A stretch of 64,000 bases of DNA. It comes from an uncultured Clostridia bacterium. Its GTDB lineage: Bacteria > Bacillota > Clostridia > TANB77 > CAG-508. The position numbers were made by a program, and so were the translations under genes. Shown in pieces: positions 26,609 to 36,509 of this stretch. Location of the stretch: the NCBI GenBank assembly GCA_934167965.1, contig CAKPMJ010000006.1:26103-90102 (forward strand), in the 5' to 3' direction. Positions within the stretch are counted from its first letter, which is position 1. The number at the start of each line of letters is the position of its first letter. The notes below the pieces were generated by a model. That model made no database searches, was not told where the DNA came from, and was given only the letters and a program-made list of their open reading frames with translations.

Positions 26609-29600
26609 TTATAATACATCTGGTATTTCTTTTCTAACTTTCTTATATGCCCATAAGGCAAGTATTAATAATATTACTGTTATAATAACAAAATATACTA
26701 ATCTTTCTGGTTGTTCCCAAAACCAAACCTTGTTTATAAAACAGTTTCTAAATCCATTTACCAAGTATGTAACTGGATTACACATTAACAATTTCTTTAG
26801 CCATCCTATTTTTATAGTATTTGGATCCCATATTATTCCTGAAAGCCAGAATACTGCAGATACAAATGATTTTACTAAGTTTGCAAAATCTTTACTGATT
26901 GCTGCAAGTAATGATGAAAATAATGACCATATTGTCCAAAATACAAATTCTAACACTATAAAGAATATCAATTGTAAATAATACATATCTGGCATAAAAC
27001 CAAATCCCATAAATATTACTATGGTTATAGCAATTAATATTAAGTTTATCAACATTTTAGATATTGATACAAATGTAGGTATTGTTGATACTGGAAATTT
27101 CATTTTTGTAACCAAATAGCTGTACCTTCTTATAGATTCTGTACCTGTTGTTAACATATCACTCATATAAAACCATGGTACAACTCCTGCAATTAACCAT
27201 AAGAAGAATGGATAACCTGCTACATCTCTTCCTGCTCTTAATCCAATTGAGAAACCAAACCAATATACAAATATTGTTACTGTTGGTTTTATTATTGCCC
27301 ATGACCATCCTAAAGCTGCTCCTCTATAAGTTTTTATTAAGTCTGATTTAGCTAACTTGAATATTTGTTGTCTATATTCCCAATGCTCTTTTAATATTCT
27401 TATTAGATCCTTCATTTTACTATTAGTTTCCTTTCTACTTCTTGCTATCATAATAATTAGTATAATAATTCCTATAGCTGAAATAATAATTCCTATTTTT
27501 AACCAAGGTGTCGAATATTTTAGAATTACTTCATGTTGTCCTTCGTCTAATTCTATTCCTATAAATCCTTTATTTACATTTATTGTATTTACTTTTTTTC
27601 CATCTACATATGCATTCCAACCATTTGAATATGAAGTTGAAATCTGTAATATTCCTGATTCTTTATTAGCTATATTACCCTTTATATAGTTATTTTTAAA
27701 TTCTTTTACTTTAAATTGATTTTCCTTTAGTTTTGCTATATCATTTTCGTAATTATCCATTGGTACTGCTAGTACTTTTATGCTATTATACGTAAAGTTT
27801 CCCACACCTGTCAATTCTACATCTATTTTTCCATCTTTATGTTCTTTGTTATATCCTAAATTAACTAATATATATGGAGTTTCAACATAATATGCAGATG
27901 CTTTTTTATCTCTTACTCTCTGTTTTTTTTCAACTCCATTATAATTTACTTTAACATAATACTCATCTTGATTATCATATTTTAGATTATCAAAATATAA
28001 ATATAGTTCACTATTTTTTATACTCTGATTAAATGTAATTTCAAACTTTTTGTTTTCTTCTTTGATATTGCATTCTATTTCTTTTAAGGCATCTGTTTTT
28101 ATTTTTGTTATTTTATCCTCACCATAATTAATTTTTGAATTGTCAGGGTTTTCATTTATTACCGCTGTTTCTATAAGAGCTTGTTCTTTTTCAAGTGGTG
28201 TTAATTTGTCATAATCTTGTTGTAATATATAATTATTATAAAATACACCTACTCCTAAACTATTGTTATTTTTATATACCACACTATCTTTTTCTTCTTT
28301 AAATTGCTCATAGCCATATGGAATATATTGTGTTTTGTTTTTAGGCACTATATAATATTTGCAGCCTAATAATGTTGTTATCTTTGTTCTAGAATCTAAT
28401 TCTCTTAGTGCATTAGTTGGATTTGCCCCTAAAATCATTAAATCTTTTGAAAAATTGCTTACATATTTGTTTCCAATAGATAAATACATATTTAGTCCTT
28501 TATAATTTTGTCTTATTGAAATGTTACTATTACTGTAAACAGCTGTACCTACTCTATAAAAGCCTTTATCCTTTTTCTTGATATACTTTATGCATTTATC
28601 AAATTGAGGTATATTTCCAAGATAATTTTTGTATGACCTATTAACTTTAGACATATTTATATATTGGCTTGCATATGCACAACCTTTTTTGTCATAAGAA
28701 GCCCAAGCATAAGATATACAATTTATTGCAACTAATAACACAATACCTAACTTACATATATTTATTATTGTTCTTTTATCTTTTCCTCTTGTATTTCTAA
28801 TTATTATAAGTATAATCATCAAAAGCGCTGGAATCAATGGTATTAATACAAATACTTTTCTTATTCTTGTTGCAATCAATGAAAGTAGCCCAAAAACTAA
28901 AACTGAAATAATCATAGATATTATCTGTTTTTTATTGTACTTTATGTCTTCATTTAAGTTTAATACTACTAAGTATGCCATAAAAAATGCATATCCAAAT
29001 ATCCACCTGTTTGATTGGAAAGAAAATCCATTCATTGCAGATCCCAAAAATGGCACTAATAATATTATAATCATTGCCAAAATATTTACTAATGTTGTTT
29101 TATTTTCTTTATCTTTTCTATTTAATATTGCTACTGGTATTATTGCTAATAATATTGATGATACAAAAGTTTTTGACCAGAATAATGCGTCTGGTTGTCC
29201 AAAAAACATCTTTTCATAATATGTTAAACCATAATATGTATAACTTACTCCACTTCTATCTGAGTTTAAAAATCCATAAATTGTTGGCAACAATACTATT
29301 GCTGATACCATTACTCCAATTATATAACACAATGCTGTTTTTCCAAATTTAATACCAAAATCTTTTATTCCATTTTCTCTATATTCAACTACATATTTTA
29401 TAATAGCATATATTACCGCAAGTATTGTAATAATATACAAGAAATAATAATTCATAATTGCAAGTATTGCAATTATTACTGTAAAAAATGTGTACTTGTC
29501 CTCTTTCAAGATTTTATCTATTCCCATAAACACTAATGGCAATATAATAGCCGCATTTGTAAAATATGGATGTTTAATTGCTGCATATAATATATATCCA

Positions 29601-30046
29601 CAAAATGTATATACTATAGCTCCAATAAGTACTCCAAACCCTTCTTTTTTATTGTATTTGCAATAGACTATAAATGAAATTCCAACACAATACATTCTAA
29701 GTATTATTAAAATATGATATGCTTGTCTTAAATATTTAAGAGGAAATAATAAACTTAAGTATGCAAACGGATCTCCTAAGATGTAATATGAATATTGACC
29801 TATTACATCTAATCCTAATCCCATATTCCATGAAAATAGTTTAAATCCTTTTTTTATCATTCTATTAAAATCATATAATATTGCGTAATGTTGTTGTATT
29901 CCATCTGGATTCCACATAAAACTTTTCCCTAATTTTATAAAAGTATAGAAAGATAATCCGCATATTATTGCAAATAATACTGTATATAATAAATATATAT
30001 TCTTTTTACATTTTATTAATATATTTTTCACCGAATTTCTCCTCAA
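26609..30046 (-). CDS. Fused YfhO-type membrane glycosyltransferase plus TagG ABC permease
   Basis: A 1145-residue ORF that joins two proteins normally separate. Residues 1-870 are a YfhO-family protein: about 13 transmembrane helices, the early motif YTFIKLGKSFMWNPDGIQQHY, a large extracytoplasmic C-terminal domain (YSNGWNAYVDGKKV, EGQHEVILKYSTPWLKIG) and a last helix near 850-868. YfhO proteins glycosylate teichoic acids in Firmicutes. Residues 878-1145 are a complete TagG-type ABC-2 permease (KTYRGAALGWSWAIIKPTVT, WLIAGVVPWFYMSD, NPVTYLVNGFRNC) that would pair with TagH. The junction SRKETNSKM has a possible independent TagG start (27415). Its first codons overlap the tagD stop by 4 nt. 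Confidence 0.85.
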   Translation of the reverse strand: MRRNSVKNILIKCKKNIYLLYTVLFAIICGLSFYTFIKLGKSFMWNPDGIQQHYAILYDFNRMIKKGFKLFSWNMGLGLDVIGQYSYYILGDPFAYLSLLFPLKYLRQAYHILIILRMYCVGISFIVYCKYNKKEGFGVLIGAIVYTFCGYILYAAIKHPYFTNAAIILPLVFMGIDKILKEDKYTFFTVIIAILAIMNYYFLYIITILAVIYAIIKYVVEYRENGIKDFGIKFGKTALCYIIGVMVSAIVLLPTIYGFLNSDRSGVSYTYYGLTYYEKMFFGQPDALFWSKTFVSSILLAIIPVAILNRKDKENKTTLVNILAMIIILLVPFLGSAMNGFSFQSNRWIFGYAFFMAYLVVLNLNEDIKYNKKQIISMIISVLVFGLLSLIATRIRKVFVLIPLIPALLMIILIIIRNTRGKDKRTIINICKLGIVLLVAINCISYAWASYDKKGCAYASQYINMSKVNRSYKNYLGNIPQFDKCIKYIKKKDKGFYRVGTAVYSNSNISIRQNYKGLNMYLSIGNKYVSNFSKDLMILGANPTNALRELDSRTKITTLLGCKYYIVPKNKTQYIPYGYEQFKEEKDSVVYKNNNSLGVGVFYNNYILQQDYDKLTPLEKEQALIETAVINENPDNSKINYGEDKITKIKTDALKEIECNIKEENKKFEITFNQSIKNSELYLYFDNLKYDNQDEYYVKVNYNGVEKKQRVRDKKASAYYVETPYILVNLGYNKEHKDGKIDVELTGVGNFTYNSIKVLAVPMDNYENDIAKLKENQFKVKEFKNNYIKGNIANKESGILQISTSYSNGWNAYVDGKKVNTINVNKGFIGIELDEGQHEVILKYSTPWLKIGIIISAIGIIILIIMIARSRKETNSKMKDLIRILKEHWEYRQQIFKLAKSDLIKTYRGAALGWSWAIIKPTVTIFVYWFGFSIGLRAGRDVAGYPFFLWLIAGVVPWFYMSDMLTTGTESIRRYSYLVTKMKFPVSTIPTFVSISKMLINLILIAITIVIFMGFGFMPDMYYLQLIFFIVLEFVFWTIWSLFSSLLAAISKDFANLVKSFVSAVFWLSGIIWDPNTIKIGWLKKLLMCNPVTYLVNGFRNCFINKVWFWEQPERLVYFVIITVILLILALWAYKKVRKEIPDVL
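27413..27436 (-). other. tagG: Candidate internal ribosome-binding site and start of TagG
   Basis: Inside the fused ORF, minus-strand AGAAAGGA (27429-27436) stands 13 nt before an in-frame ATG (27413-27415). From this ATG a 268-residue TagG of normal length would be made. In another frame the same gap reads TAA TAG TAA, as an intergenic stop region would. Confidence 0.5.
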
Positions 30047-30495
30047 TCATTTATTTTTTTAAATTTCTCTTCTGGTAGTGACGTTGCATTAGGTACAGGT
30101 TCTTGCAAATGTAATTCTTGTTTTATTTTAGTTGTAGATACCCCTGGCGTTCTTGGTAAATAGACAACTTCACAATATTCTTGTAAATAATCAAATTTAT
30201 CGCTTCCTGCCCAATCATCTCCCATTACTACTACATCCACTTCATATTTTCTTATATCCTCTGGCTTTTGTTCCCAAGTGTTTTCAGGTATTACCAAATC
30301 AACATATCTTATAGCCTCTAACATCTTCTTTCTTGTTTCATAACTATGATATGCTTTTTTCCCCTTTATTGCATTAAATTCATCTGTTGATAATGCAACT
30401 ATCAAATAATCTCCTAATGCTTTTGCTCTTTTTAAAATATTTATGTGTCCATAGTGCAACAAATCAAAAGTTCCATAAGTTAATATTCTTTTCAT
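30043..30495 (-). CDS. tagD: Glycerol-3-phosphate cytidylyltransferase
   Basis: Makes CDP-glycerol from CTP and glycerol-3-phosphate, the building block for the glycerophosphotransferases of this cluster. Diagnostic motifs are YGTFDLLHYGHINIL (HxGH at 14-17), MGDDWAGSDKF and the C-terminal RTPGVSTTKIK, which matches the family RTxGISTTKIK motif. At 150 residues it is about 20 longer than Bacillus TagD because of an extra C-terminal tail. The start has a GGGAGGTAA site, 18 nt after the preceding transferase gene, and the stop overlaps the fused ORF start (ATGA). Confidence 0.97.
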   Translation of the reverse strand: MKRILTYGTFDLLHYGHINILKRAKALGDYLIVALSTDEFNAIKGKKAYHSYETRKKMLEAIRYVDLVIPENTWEQKPEDIRKYEVDVVVMGDDWAGSDKFDYLQEYCEVVYLPRTPGVSTTKIKQELHLQEPVPNATSLPEEKFKKIND

Positions 30496-30513
30496 AAATT
30501 ACCTCCCATAGAT

Positions 30514-32454
30514 TTATACTAATTTCAATTCTACTAGCTTTTCATAAATTCTATCAATATTTTTCCCATCTGTAAACTCATTTATTGTTTTATAATTATT
30601 CTCAAACTCTTTAGTCCTTACTTTATCTAGTTTAATGTTATTATTTTCTATTGTTTCCTTAATTATACTTTCTAATTCTTTTAAGTTAAATGCCCTTTTA
30701 CCTATATACTCATCATTGTTTGGTATTAATTTTCCATTTTCAGCTTCATATTTTTCTAAATCTTCTTGATAGAATATTACTCCAGCTCCTTGATAGAAAG
30801 AGTTATAGCATACTGATGAGTAATCTGTTATTAATAATTTTGTTTTTTCCAAAGCCTTTGATATTGGTTTATTCCATAAACTATTTTTTAGCCCGGTATT
30901 TACCAATAAAGAATATGCTTTTGGATGTCCAATAATTATTATATTATCTTTTTTCATATATTTTGCAAGCATATTATATATATCAACAACATTTTTATAA
31001 TAACTTGATTTTTCAAAGTCATATAATTGTTCCTCATAAGGTTTCCATGTAAGCATTATAGTTACTATATTGTCTGATTTCTGATTTATGTGATTATATT
31101 CTATTTTACTGTACATTCCTAATCCTGTTTTTATCAGTTGTTCTTCATCATATCCCAACATTTCCACAACTACATCTCTTTCTTTCTCACTGCTAACAAC
31201 CATATAGTTTGATTCTCCCTCTTTTTGTTTTGAAAAAGTTGAATTTATTCCTAAATTTTTCATATATATAATTCCATGTTGTAAAAATACAAATTTTTTG
31301 TCATATGTTGCTTTTCTAAAATACTTATTGTTAGATCTCAATACATTCAAATGACTTGGTGCTTCTGATGCAATAAAACAATTTGTATTATAAAATAACC
31401 AATAAAATTTAAAAGAATTTTTTACTATAACATTTTTATCATTTTTTATTTCTGCATAATAAGGACTATTTTTGTCAATTACAAAATAGTTTTTAGTTCT
31501 ATCGCTATTTTTACACAGTTTACAAATATCATATACTCCTTCTTCTGCTTTTGCTGCAAATTTTTCATAAAATAAGTTAATTTTTTTCTTTCTTAATTTA
31601 GTACATATTTTGCCTATATTATATAACATAAATGATACAAATTTACTTTCCATTAGCCTAAATTTAAAAGTTTTTTCTATATCTTCAACCTTTCTTTTCA
31701 CCAGTACTAAATTTCCAGCTATTGTTCTTCTTATATGTACTGCAAAATCTTTAACATATATAGATTTCATAGGTAAATTATAATATTTCTTTTCTTTTAT
31801 TCTTTTATTAAATTTTCCTATTTTGTAATCTATTTCGCTTTTATCAATATTTAATGTGAATCTTATAGCCCCATTAATAATAGATTCATCACTTAAAATA
31901 TCATCCATTTTAAATTTGAAAATATAAATATTTTTATCTTTTAGCATTTCCAGCTTTGATATTTGTTGTTTATATTGTTTCAAATCACACTTCTTTCCTA
32001 ATATTTCATCAATATAAAATTTAGTTTCATTTATTTTTATGTCATATGGGTTAACTATATATGCTAGTATTTTTAATTTAAGGTACTTTTTGTTTAATGA
32101 CATATGCATTACTTTATATCTAAGTTTTATAATTTTTTTATATACTTTATTTTCACTTCCATGTATGTACTTTATTTTTCCATTTTGCGAATAAACCAGT
32201 ATCATACTGCTATCTTCACTACTAAATATTTCCTCATCTTCTGAAATGTTGTTTAATGATTTGTCTTTCATTTTCATTTTCAAAAATATTTTATTCTTTT
32301 CCTTTTCACTTGTTGCCGTTATTTTAGATTCATATTCAACATCTCTATCTAAAGTACTTATATCTATTTTTTCTATATTTTTATTGTCTTTCCTAGTATT
32401 TTTTTTATTTATAGTTAATACATTTTTTTTAAATGATACTTCTATTTTACTCAT
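30514..32454 (-). CDS. CDP-glycerol glycerophosphotransferase-like protein with long N-terminal region
   Basis: Predicted TagB/TagF-type transferase adding glycerol-phosphate (or another CDP-linked unit) to a polymer at the membrane. The catalytic part (about 310-640) holds the family histidines and signature: FLQHGIIYMK, IIGHPKAYS and LLITDYSSVCYN. The first 300 residues are a beta-rich region not part of the catalytic fold, perhaps an acceptor-binding or oligomerisation domain. Note HG rather than the usual WHGT. It lies 18 nt before tagD and 22 nt after the next transferase gene, within the long polymer operon. Confidence 0.82.
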   Translation of the reverse strand: MSKIEVSFKKNVLTINKKNTRKDNKNIEKIDISTLDRDVEYESKITATSEKEKNKIFLKMKMKDKSLNNISEDEEIFSSEDSSMILVYSQNGKIKYIHGSENKVYKKIIKLRYKVMHMSLNKKYLKLKILAYIVNPYDIKINETKFYIDEILGKKCDLKQYKQQISKLEMLKDKNIYIFKFKMDDILSDESIINGAIRFTLNIDKSEIDYKIGKFNKRIKEKKYYNLPMKSIYVKDFAVHIRRTIAGNLVLVKRKVEDIEKTFKFRLMESKFVSFMLYNIGKICTKLRKKKINLFYEKFAAKAEEGVYDICKLCKNSDRTKNYFVIDKNSPYYAEIKNDKNVIVKNSFKFYWLFYNTNCFIASEAPSHLNVLRSNNKYFRKATYDKKFVFLQHGIIYMKNLGINSTFSKQKEGESNYMVVSSEKERDVVVEMLGYDEEQLIKTGLGMYSKIEYNHINQKSDNIVTIMLTWKPYEEQLYDFEKSSYYKNVVDIYNMLAKYMKKDNIIIIGHPKAYSLLVNTGLKNSLWNKPISKALEKTKLLITDYSSVCYNSFYQGAGVIFYQEDLEKYEAENGKLIPNNDEYIGKRAFNLKELESIIKETIENNNIKLDKVRTKEFENNYKTINEFTDGKNIDRIYEKLVELKLV

Positions 32455-32476
32455 TATTTAGCTCCTCTATTATTAT

Positions 32477-34744
32477 TTAATTTTCTATAAATTCTATAAA
32501 TTTGCCCGCTACTTTTTTTCGTGAAAACCTATTTTCTATTTTTCTATAATTTGATTGTAAAGTTTCTTTACTAATATTAGGTAAATTATTAATTTTGTTT
32601 ACTAAATCCTCATTAGATTCAATAAATACCCCATCAATATCTTTTAATACCTCTTCTGAACCGGTGTTTCTCATGCAATATACCATTTTTCCATTTAAAA
32701 TACCTTCTATATATGTCATTCCAAAAGATTGATTTAAAGAGAAATCTACTAATACATCATGATGCCTTATGTGATGAGTCGGATTCTTAGTTTTTCCTCT
32801 ATAGTGGATAACATCTATCACCTTCTCTTTTTCGAGCTTGTCTAAAAACTTATCAACATAGTCTCCGTCTCCAAATACGTCTATTATAATATTATTAATA
32901 TTATGAATAACTAAATACTTTCCAAACTCAATTAATCTATCCAAATCTTTTTCTCTTTCTCTACTAATCCTTAAAAGATATATTCCTTTATATATAGGTT
33001 TTATTTCTGTTGCTTCAATTTTATTAATGTTTCTGCAGTCTTTTCTCTCTATTGTATTTCCTGATATTAAAAATTTATTATAGTTATTATATTTACACTT
33101 TTCTTCCATTTCTTTTCTATTTTTTTCTGTCACAAATACTGCTTTATCTATTCTATATTTTTGCAAATCTTCTATTACTCCTGGAAATAGTTCTTCCATA
33201 CAATCAGCAGAGCAATGATAAAAATATATTTTATTTTTTATTTTATTTGATGTAGCATCTATTAAAAAATGGTGCATAGATTCTCTTGTAGAAATTACTG
33301 TATTACTCCTCATATTATGTAATTTTTTCTGCAACGCATATCCCACATATGGTGTCATATAATCTTTTGATGGATCATTTTTTAAATATTTAAAATTTGA
33401 TTTTCTCCATATTATTTTACTCTTTTTTATTCTATCTTTCAATTTATTAGAATTCGAATCATACAATGCTTTCATATTCAATGCATAAGGTGGTTTTTTA
33501 GCATCTCCAACTTTTTTTAAAGAAAGTAAGCTAACCATATATCCTTTTTCAAGTAATCCTTCTGCTAAAGATCTAGTCGCAGATACAGATCCTCCTACCC
33601 CATAGAAATTATATCCTATAAAAGTTATCTTATTTTTTTGTAATTTATTAAAATATTTATATATTCTTTCTAAATGTCTTCCTTTTTCTATTTTGTCCAA
33701 TTCTATTTTATCTGGCAGTCTACTTCTATAGAATTTATTGATACCATAATCTCTATTTATAATGTTATTTATTAAATCATCTATACAGCTAACTCCTGAT
33801 TCTTTCAATTCTTCAATAGAGCAATATGTTTCCCTTTTAGCTAAATAGTCATCTATGTCTGGGAAAAATAGTATAACTGGTTTATTTATTAAAGTTGCAT
33901 CAAAACCTATTGAAGAATAATCTGTAATTAACAAATCGGTATCTACTATAGCTTGCATCACATCTATCTCTTTTTGATTTACTAAAGTTACATTTTTATT
34001 ATTTATTCCTCTCATTATCTCATTTTTTCTATCTGCAAAAAACTGATGAAATACAACTTCTAACTTTATATTATTTTCTTCAAGGTATTTTCTTAATCTC
34101 TCATCTTTTAGCACCATTCTTATCTTTCTAATTAGCAATTTGGTTTCTACATTACTTCCTAAATATTCTCTCCAAGTTAAAAACCATGTAATTTTATGAA
34201 TTTCGTTTTCGTTTTCTAATATTTTTTTATTATATCTTCTCACTAATTCTTGCCATCTTGGTTGATATTTTCCATAATATAATTGATAATTTCTAAAGTC
34301 ATTTTTTTCCTTTAAATCTTTTTCAATATTTTTATTATAGTATAAAAATCTCAACATATCATTATTATAACTATTTCCTTTATATCCCAGTTTTTTTATA
34401 GCTAAAACTCCATGTTGTAAGTATATTATCGGAACTTTATTTTTATTTTTATAATATATATCTGGTTTAACATCCTTGTAACTTAATGTTACAAATGCCA
34501 TATCTGCATATTTATATAAAATCAAATGTTTTAAACTATTTCTCCAAACTATTGATTTTTGTTCCTTTTGATTTAACGTTTTATATAATTGTTTGTTATC
34601 TTCATTTTTTGATAATATTAAATATTTGTTTATATTAGCCTTTTTATTATTTACTATATACTTCCATAAATAAAATGAATTATTATTTGCAGTATTTCCT
34701 AAGTTTTCTCCAAATAACCATATATAATTATTTTTCCTGTTCAT
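32477..34744 (-). CDS. Bifunctional CDP-glycerol glycerophosphotransferase / GT4 glycosyltransferase
   Basis: Two enzyme modules in 755 residues. Residues 1-370 are a TagF-like glycerophosphotransferase (LQHGVLAIKKLGYKG, LLITDYSSIGFDAT). Residues 375-755 are a GT-B glycosyltransferase of the GT4 type: GVGGSVSATRSLAEGLLEKG donor/acceptor domain, RISREREKDLDRLIEFGKYL, and the GT4-type SFGMTYIEGILNG motif near the end. The fusion suggests that polymer extension and sugar addition are linked in one protein. Its start overlaps the end of the upstream membrane protein gene by 17 nt. Confidence 0.85.
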   Translation of the reverse strand: MNRKNNYIWLFGENLGNTANNNSFYLWKYIVNNKKANINKYLILSKNEDNKQLYKTLNQKEQKSIVWRNSLKHLILYKYADMAFVTLSYKDVKPDIYYKNKNKVPIIYLQHGVLAIKKLGYKGNSYNNDMLRFLYYNKNIEKDLKEKNDFRNYQLYYGKYQPRWQELVRRYNKKILENENEIHKITWFLTWREYLGSNVETKLLIRKIRMVLKDERLRKYLEENNIKLEVVFHQFFADRKNEIMRGINNKNVTLVNQKEIDVMQAIVDTDLLITDYSSIGFDATLINKPVILFFPDIDDYLAKRETYCSIEELKESGVSCIDDLINNIINRDYGINKFYRSRLPDKIELDKIEKGRHLERIYKYFNKLQKNKITFIGYNFYGVGGSVSATRSLAEGLLEKGYMVSLLSLKKVGDAKKPPYALNMKALYDSNSNKLKDRIKKSKIIWRKSNFKYLKNDPSKDYMTPYVGYALQKKLHNMRSNTVISTRESMHHFLIDATSNKIKNKIYFYHCSADCMEELFPGVIEDLQKYRIDKAVFVTEKNRKEMEEKCKYNNYNKFLISGNTIERKDCRNINKIEATEIKPIYKGIYLLRISREREKDLDRLIEFGKYLVIHNINNIIIDVFGDGDYVDKFLDKLEKEKVIDVIHYRGKTKNPTHHIRHHDVLVDFSLNQSFGMTYIEGILNGKMVYCMRNTGSEEVLKDIDGVFIESNEDLVNKINNLPNISKETLQSNYRKIENRFSRKKVAGKFIEFIEN

Positions 34745-36449
34745 TATAAAAACTCGCTCCTTTTATTTTTTCTTTTATTTTTTCATACCTTACTACATAC
34801 CCTACAAACATAACTACCATAATCACAGCCACCACATCAGCCACTTTACTCAAAGTCGTACCTGTATATCTAACAATAATTTTACCTGAGTCTTTAAGTT
34901 CAAACTCAATAAAACCTTTGTCATTTTCATAGTAATTAACTTTTTCTGTAGTTCCATCTTCTTTTTCTAAAGTAATATTATAGCCATAATAAAATATTCT
35001 TGGCAATTCTAGTTTTGCAACATCATTTTCTTTTACTTTAACATTTGCACTAAAATATGGTGTTTTACTATATTCATCTGTTATTTCTGCATTACCAGAT
35101 TTTACAATTATATTTTGACTTCTATCATTAATATATTTTATATTCTTCTTTGCTTTAACTGGTAAATATTCATTTTGTGCTCCCATTGCTCTATTATTTG
35201 TTGCTGAAGCCTGAGAATAAGTCACAGGTTTCATGCTCCTTGTCTTGCTTTTATACATTACCATACTAGAAGTATTTAGACATATTATTAATACTATCAT
35301 AAAAGCAATTCTTTTACTATCCCCTTTGAAATTATTTATTGCTAAACTAGCAATTATACTCATACCAAATGCAATAAATGTACACATTCTCCATGGGAAT
35401 TGTATATTCAACAAAACCTTAGGCATTTTATTCCAATTTATTAATTTAGAGCTTATCAACATAGAAAATAAAGTAAAACATATTATTCCATAAAACCATT
35501 TTTTCTGTTTGTTGTCTTGTATTAGTTTTTTTGATTTTACTATACTTATTATAGCAAATATTGATACTATTATATTGACATAAGTTGGTACATCTAACCT
35601 TAATACTTTTTCATTAAAATAATCTTCTATGTCCATTTTCTCTTTTGTAATCTTTTTCACAGTTGACATACTTCCATCATTAAATACTACATATTCCCCT
35701 TTTACCTTGTGCTCTAGCATAGGTACTGTAAATGGTGCTGTTATTCCTAAAACCATTACTGTAGCTATAATAAAGCTAATAATCGTTTCTTTATTTAATA
35801 ACTGTTTTATATTTATTAATAATATAATTATTAAACCTATTGTAAAAAATAAGGTCATTACTAAATGAGAATATATCATTCCACTATACCCTATGATAAA
35901 ATATATCATAAATTTTTTGTAATCTTTTTCTAGTATATAATATATTGACATCATCACTATTGGCATAAATAAAAACATAAATATTTCTGCATAAGCCATT
36001 CGTATAAATACATCTGTTATAAAATATGGCATTGTTATATACATAATTGCAGAAACTAAGGCTGTCCATTTATTTTTAAATACTTTATTCGTAAATTGAT
36101 ACATAAATATTCCAGATAATAGCACTATTAAAAACTCAACTACTTTTATTGTTGAAATCATGCTTAATCCTACAATATTTAATATTTTATATGCAATAAA
36201 TGTTATATAATATGGTAATGGCGGATAAAAGATTCCATTTGCATATCCTAGGTTATTGCACATTACTCCTCTTATTTTAGATAAACCTGTCGATTCGGTC
36301 ATTGCATATAGATTTGATATATGTGTTATATAATCGTGCCCTTCAATAAACCTTTTAGACATGAATGGCATAAATACAAAAAAAGTTACTGCAAATATGA
36401 TAATATATCTTTTGTCAATATTCTTTATTATGTCCTTTACTTTTTTCAT
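34728..36449 (-). CDS. Polytopic GT-C-like membrane protein (PTPS-related/YfhO-like type)
   Basis: Integral membrane protein of 573 residues with about 12 hydrophobic segments and a C-terminal extracytoplasmic beta domain (about 430-550) followed by one last helix. The first loop FIEGHDYITHISNLYAM has the acidic/His pattern of GT-C sugar transferases, and the protein resembles the family labelled 6-pyruvoyl-tetrahydropterin synthase-related membrane protein, a name that does not describe its role. It probably glycosylates the polymer outside the membrane. It lies between two glycerophosphotransferase fusions, 60 nt after one and overlapping the next. Confidence 0.7.
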   Translation of the reverse strand: MKKVKDIIKNIDKRYIIIFAVTFFVFMPFMSKRFIEGHDYITHISNLYAMTESTGLSKIRGVMCNNLGYANGIFYPPLPYYITFIAYKILNIVGLSMISTIKVVEFLIVLLSGIFMYQFTNKVFKNKWTALVSAIMYITMPYFITDVFIRMAYAEIFMFLFMPIVMMSIYYILEKDYKKFMIYFIIGYSGMIYSHLVMTLFFTIGLIIILLINIKQLLNKETIISFIIATVMVLGITAPFTVPMLEHKVKGEYVVFNDGSMSTVKKITKEKMDIEDYFNEKVLRLDVPTYVNIIVSIFAIISIVKSKKLIQDNKQKKWFYGIICFTLFSMLISSKLINWNKMPKVLLNIQFPWRMCTFIAFGMSIIASLAINNFKGDSKRIAFMIVLIICLNTSSMVMYKSKTRSMKPVTYSQASATNNRAMGAQNEYLPVKAKKNIKYINDRSQNIIVKSGNAEITDEYSKTPYFSANVKVKENDVAKLELPRIFYYGYNITLEKEDGTTEKVNYYENDKGFIEFELKDSGKIIVRYTGTTLSKVADVVAVIMVVMFVGYVVRYEKIKEKIKGASFYNEQEK

Positions 36450-36509
36450 TTTTTTCCTTTCCCGACCTCACTTAAATATGTACGGCCATACCTGGCCATT
36501 CGTTCTTCT

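Noticed and set aside
36484..36497. GGCCA-TACC-TGGCC inverted repeat between two operon genes
   Set aside because: Only 5 bp arms and no U-tract; too short to call a terminator or operator.
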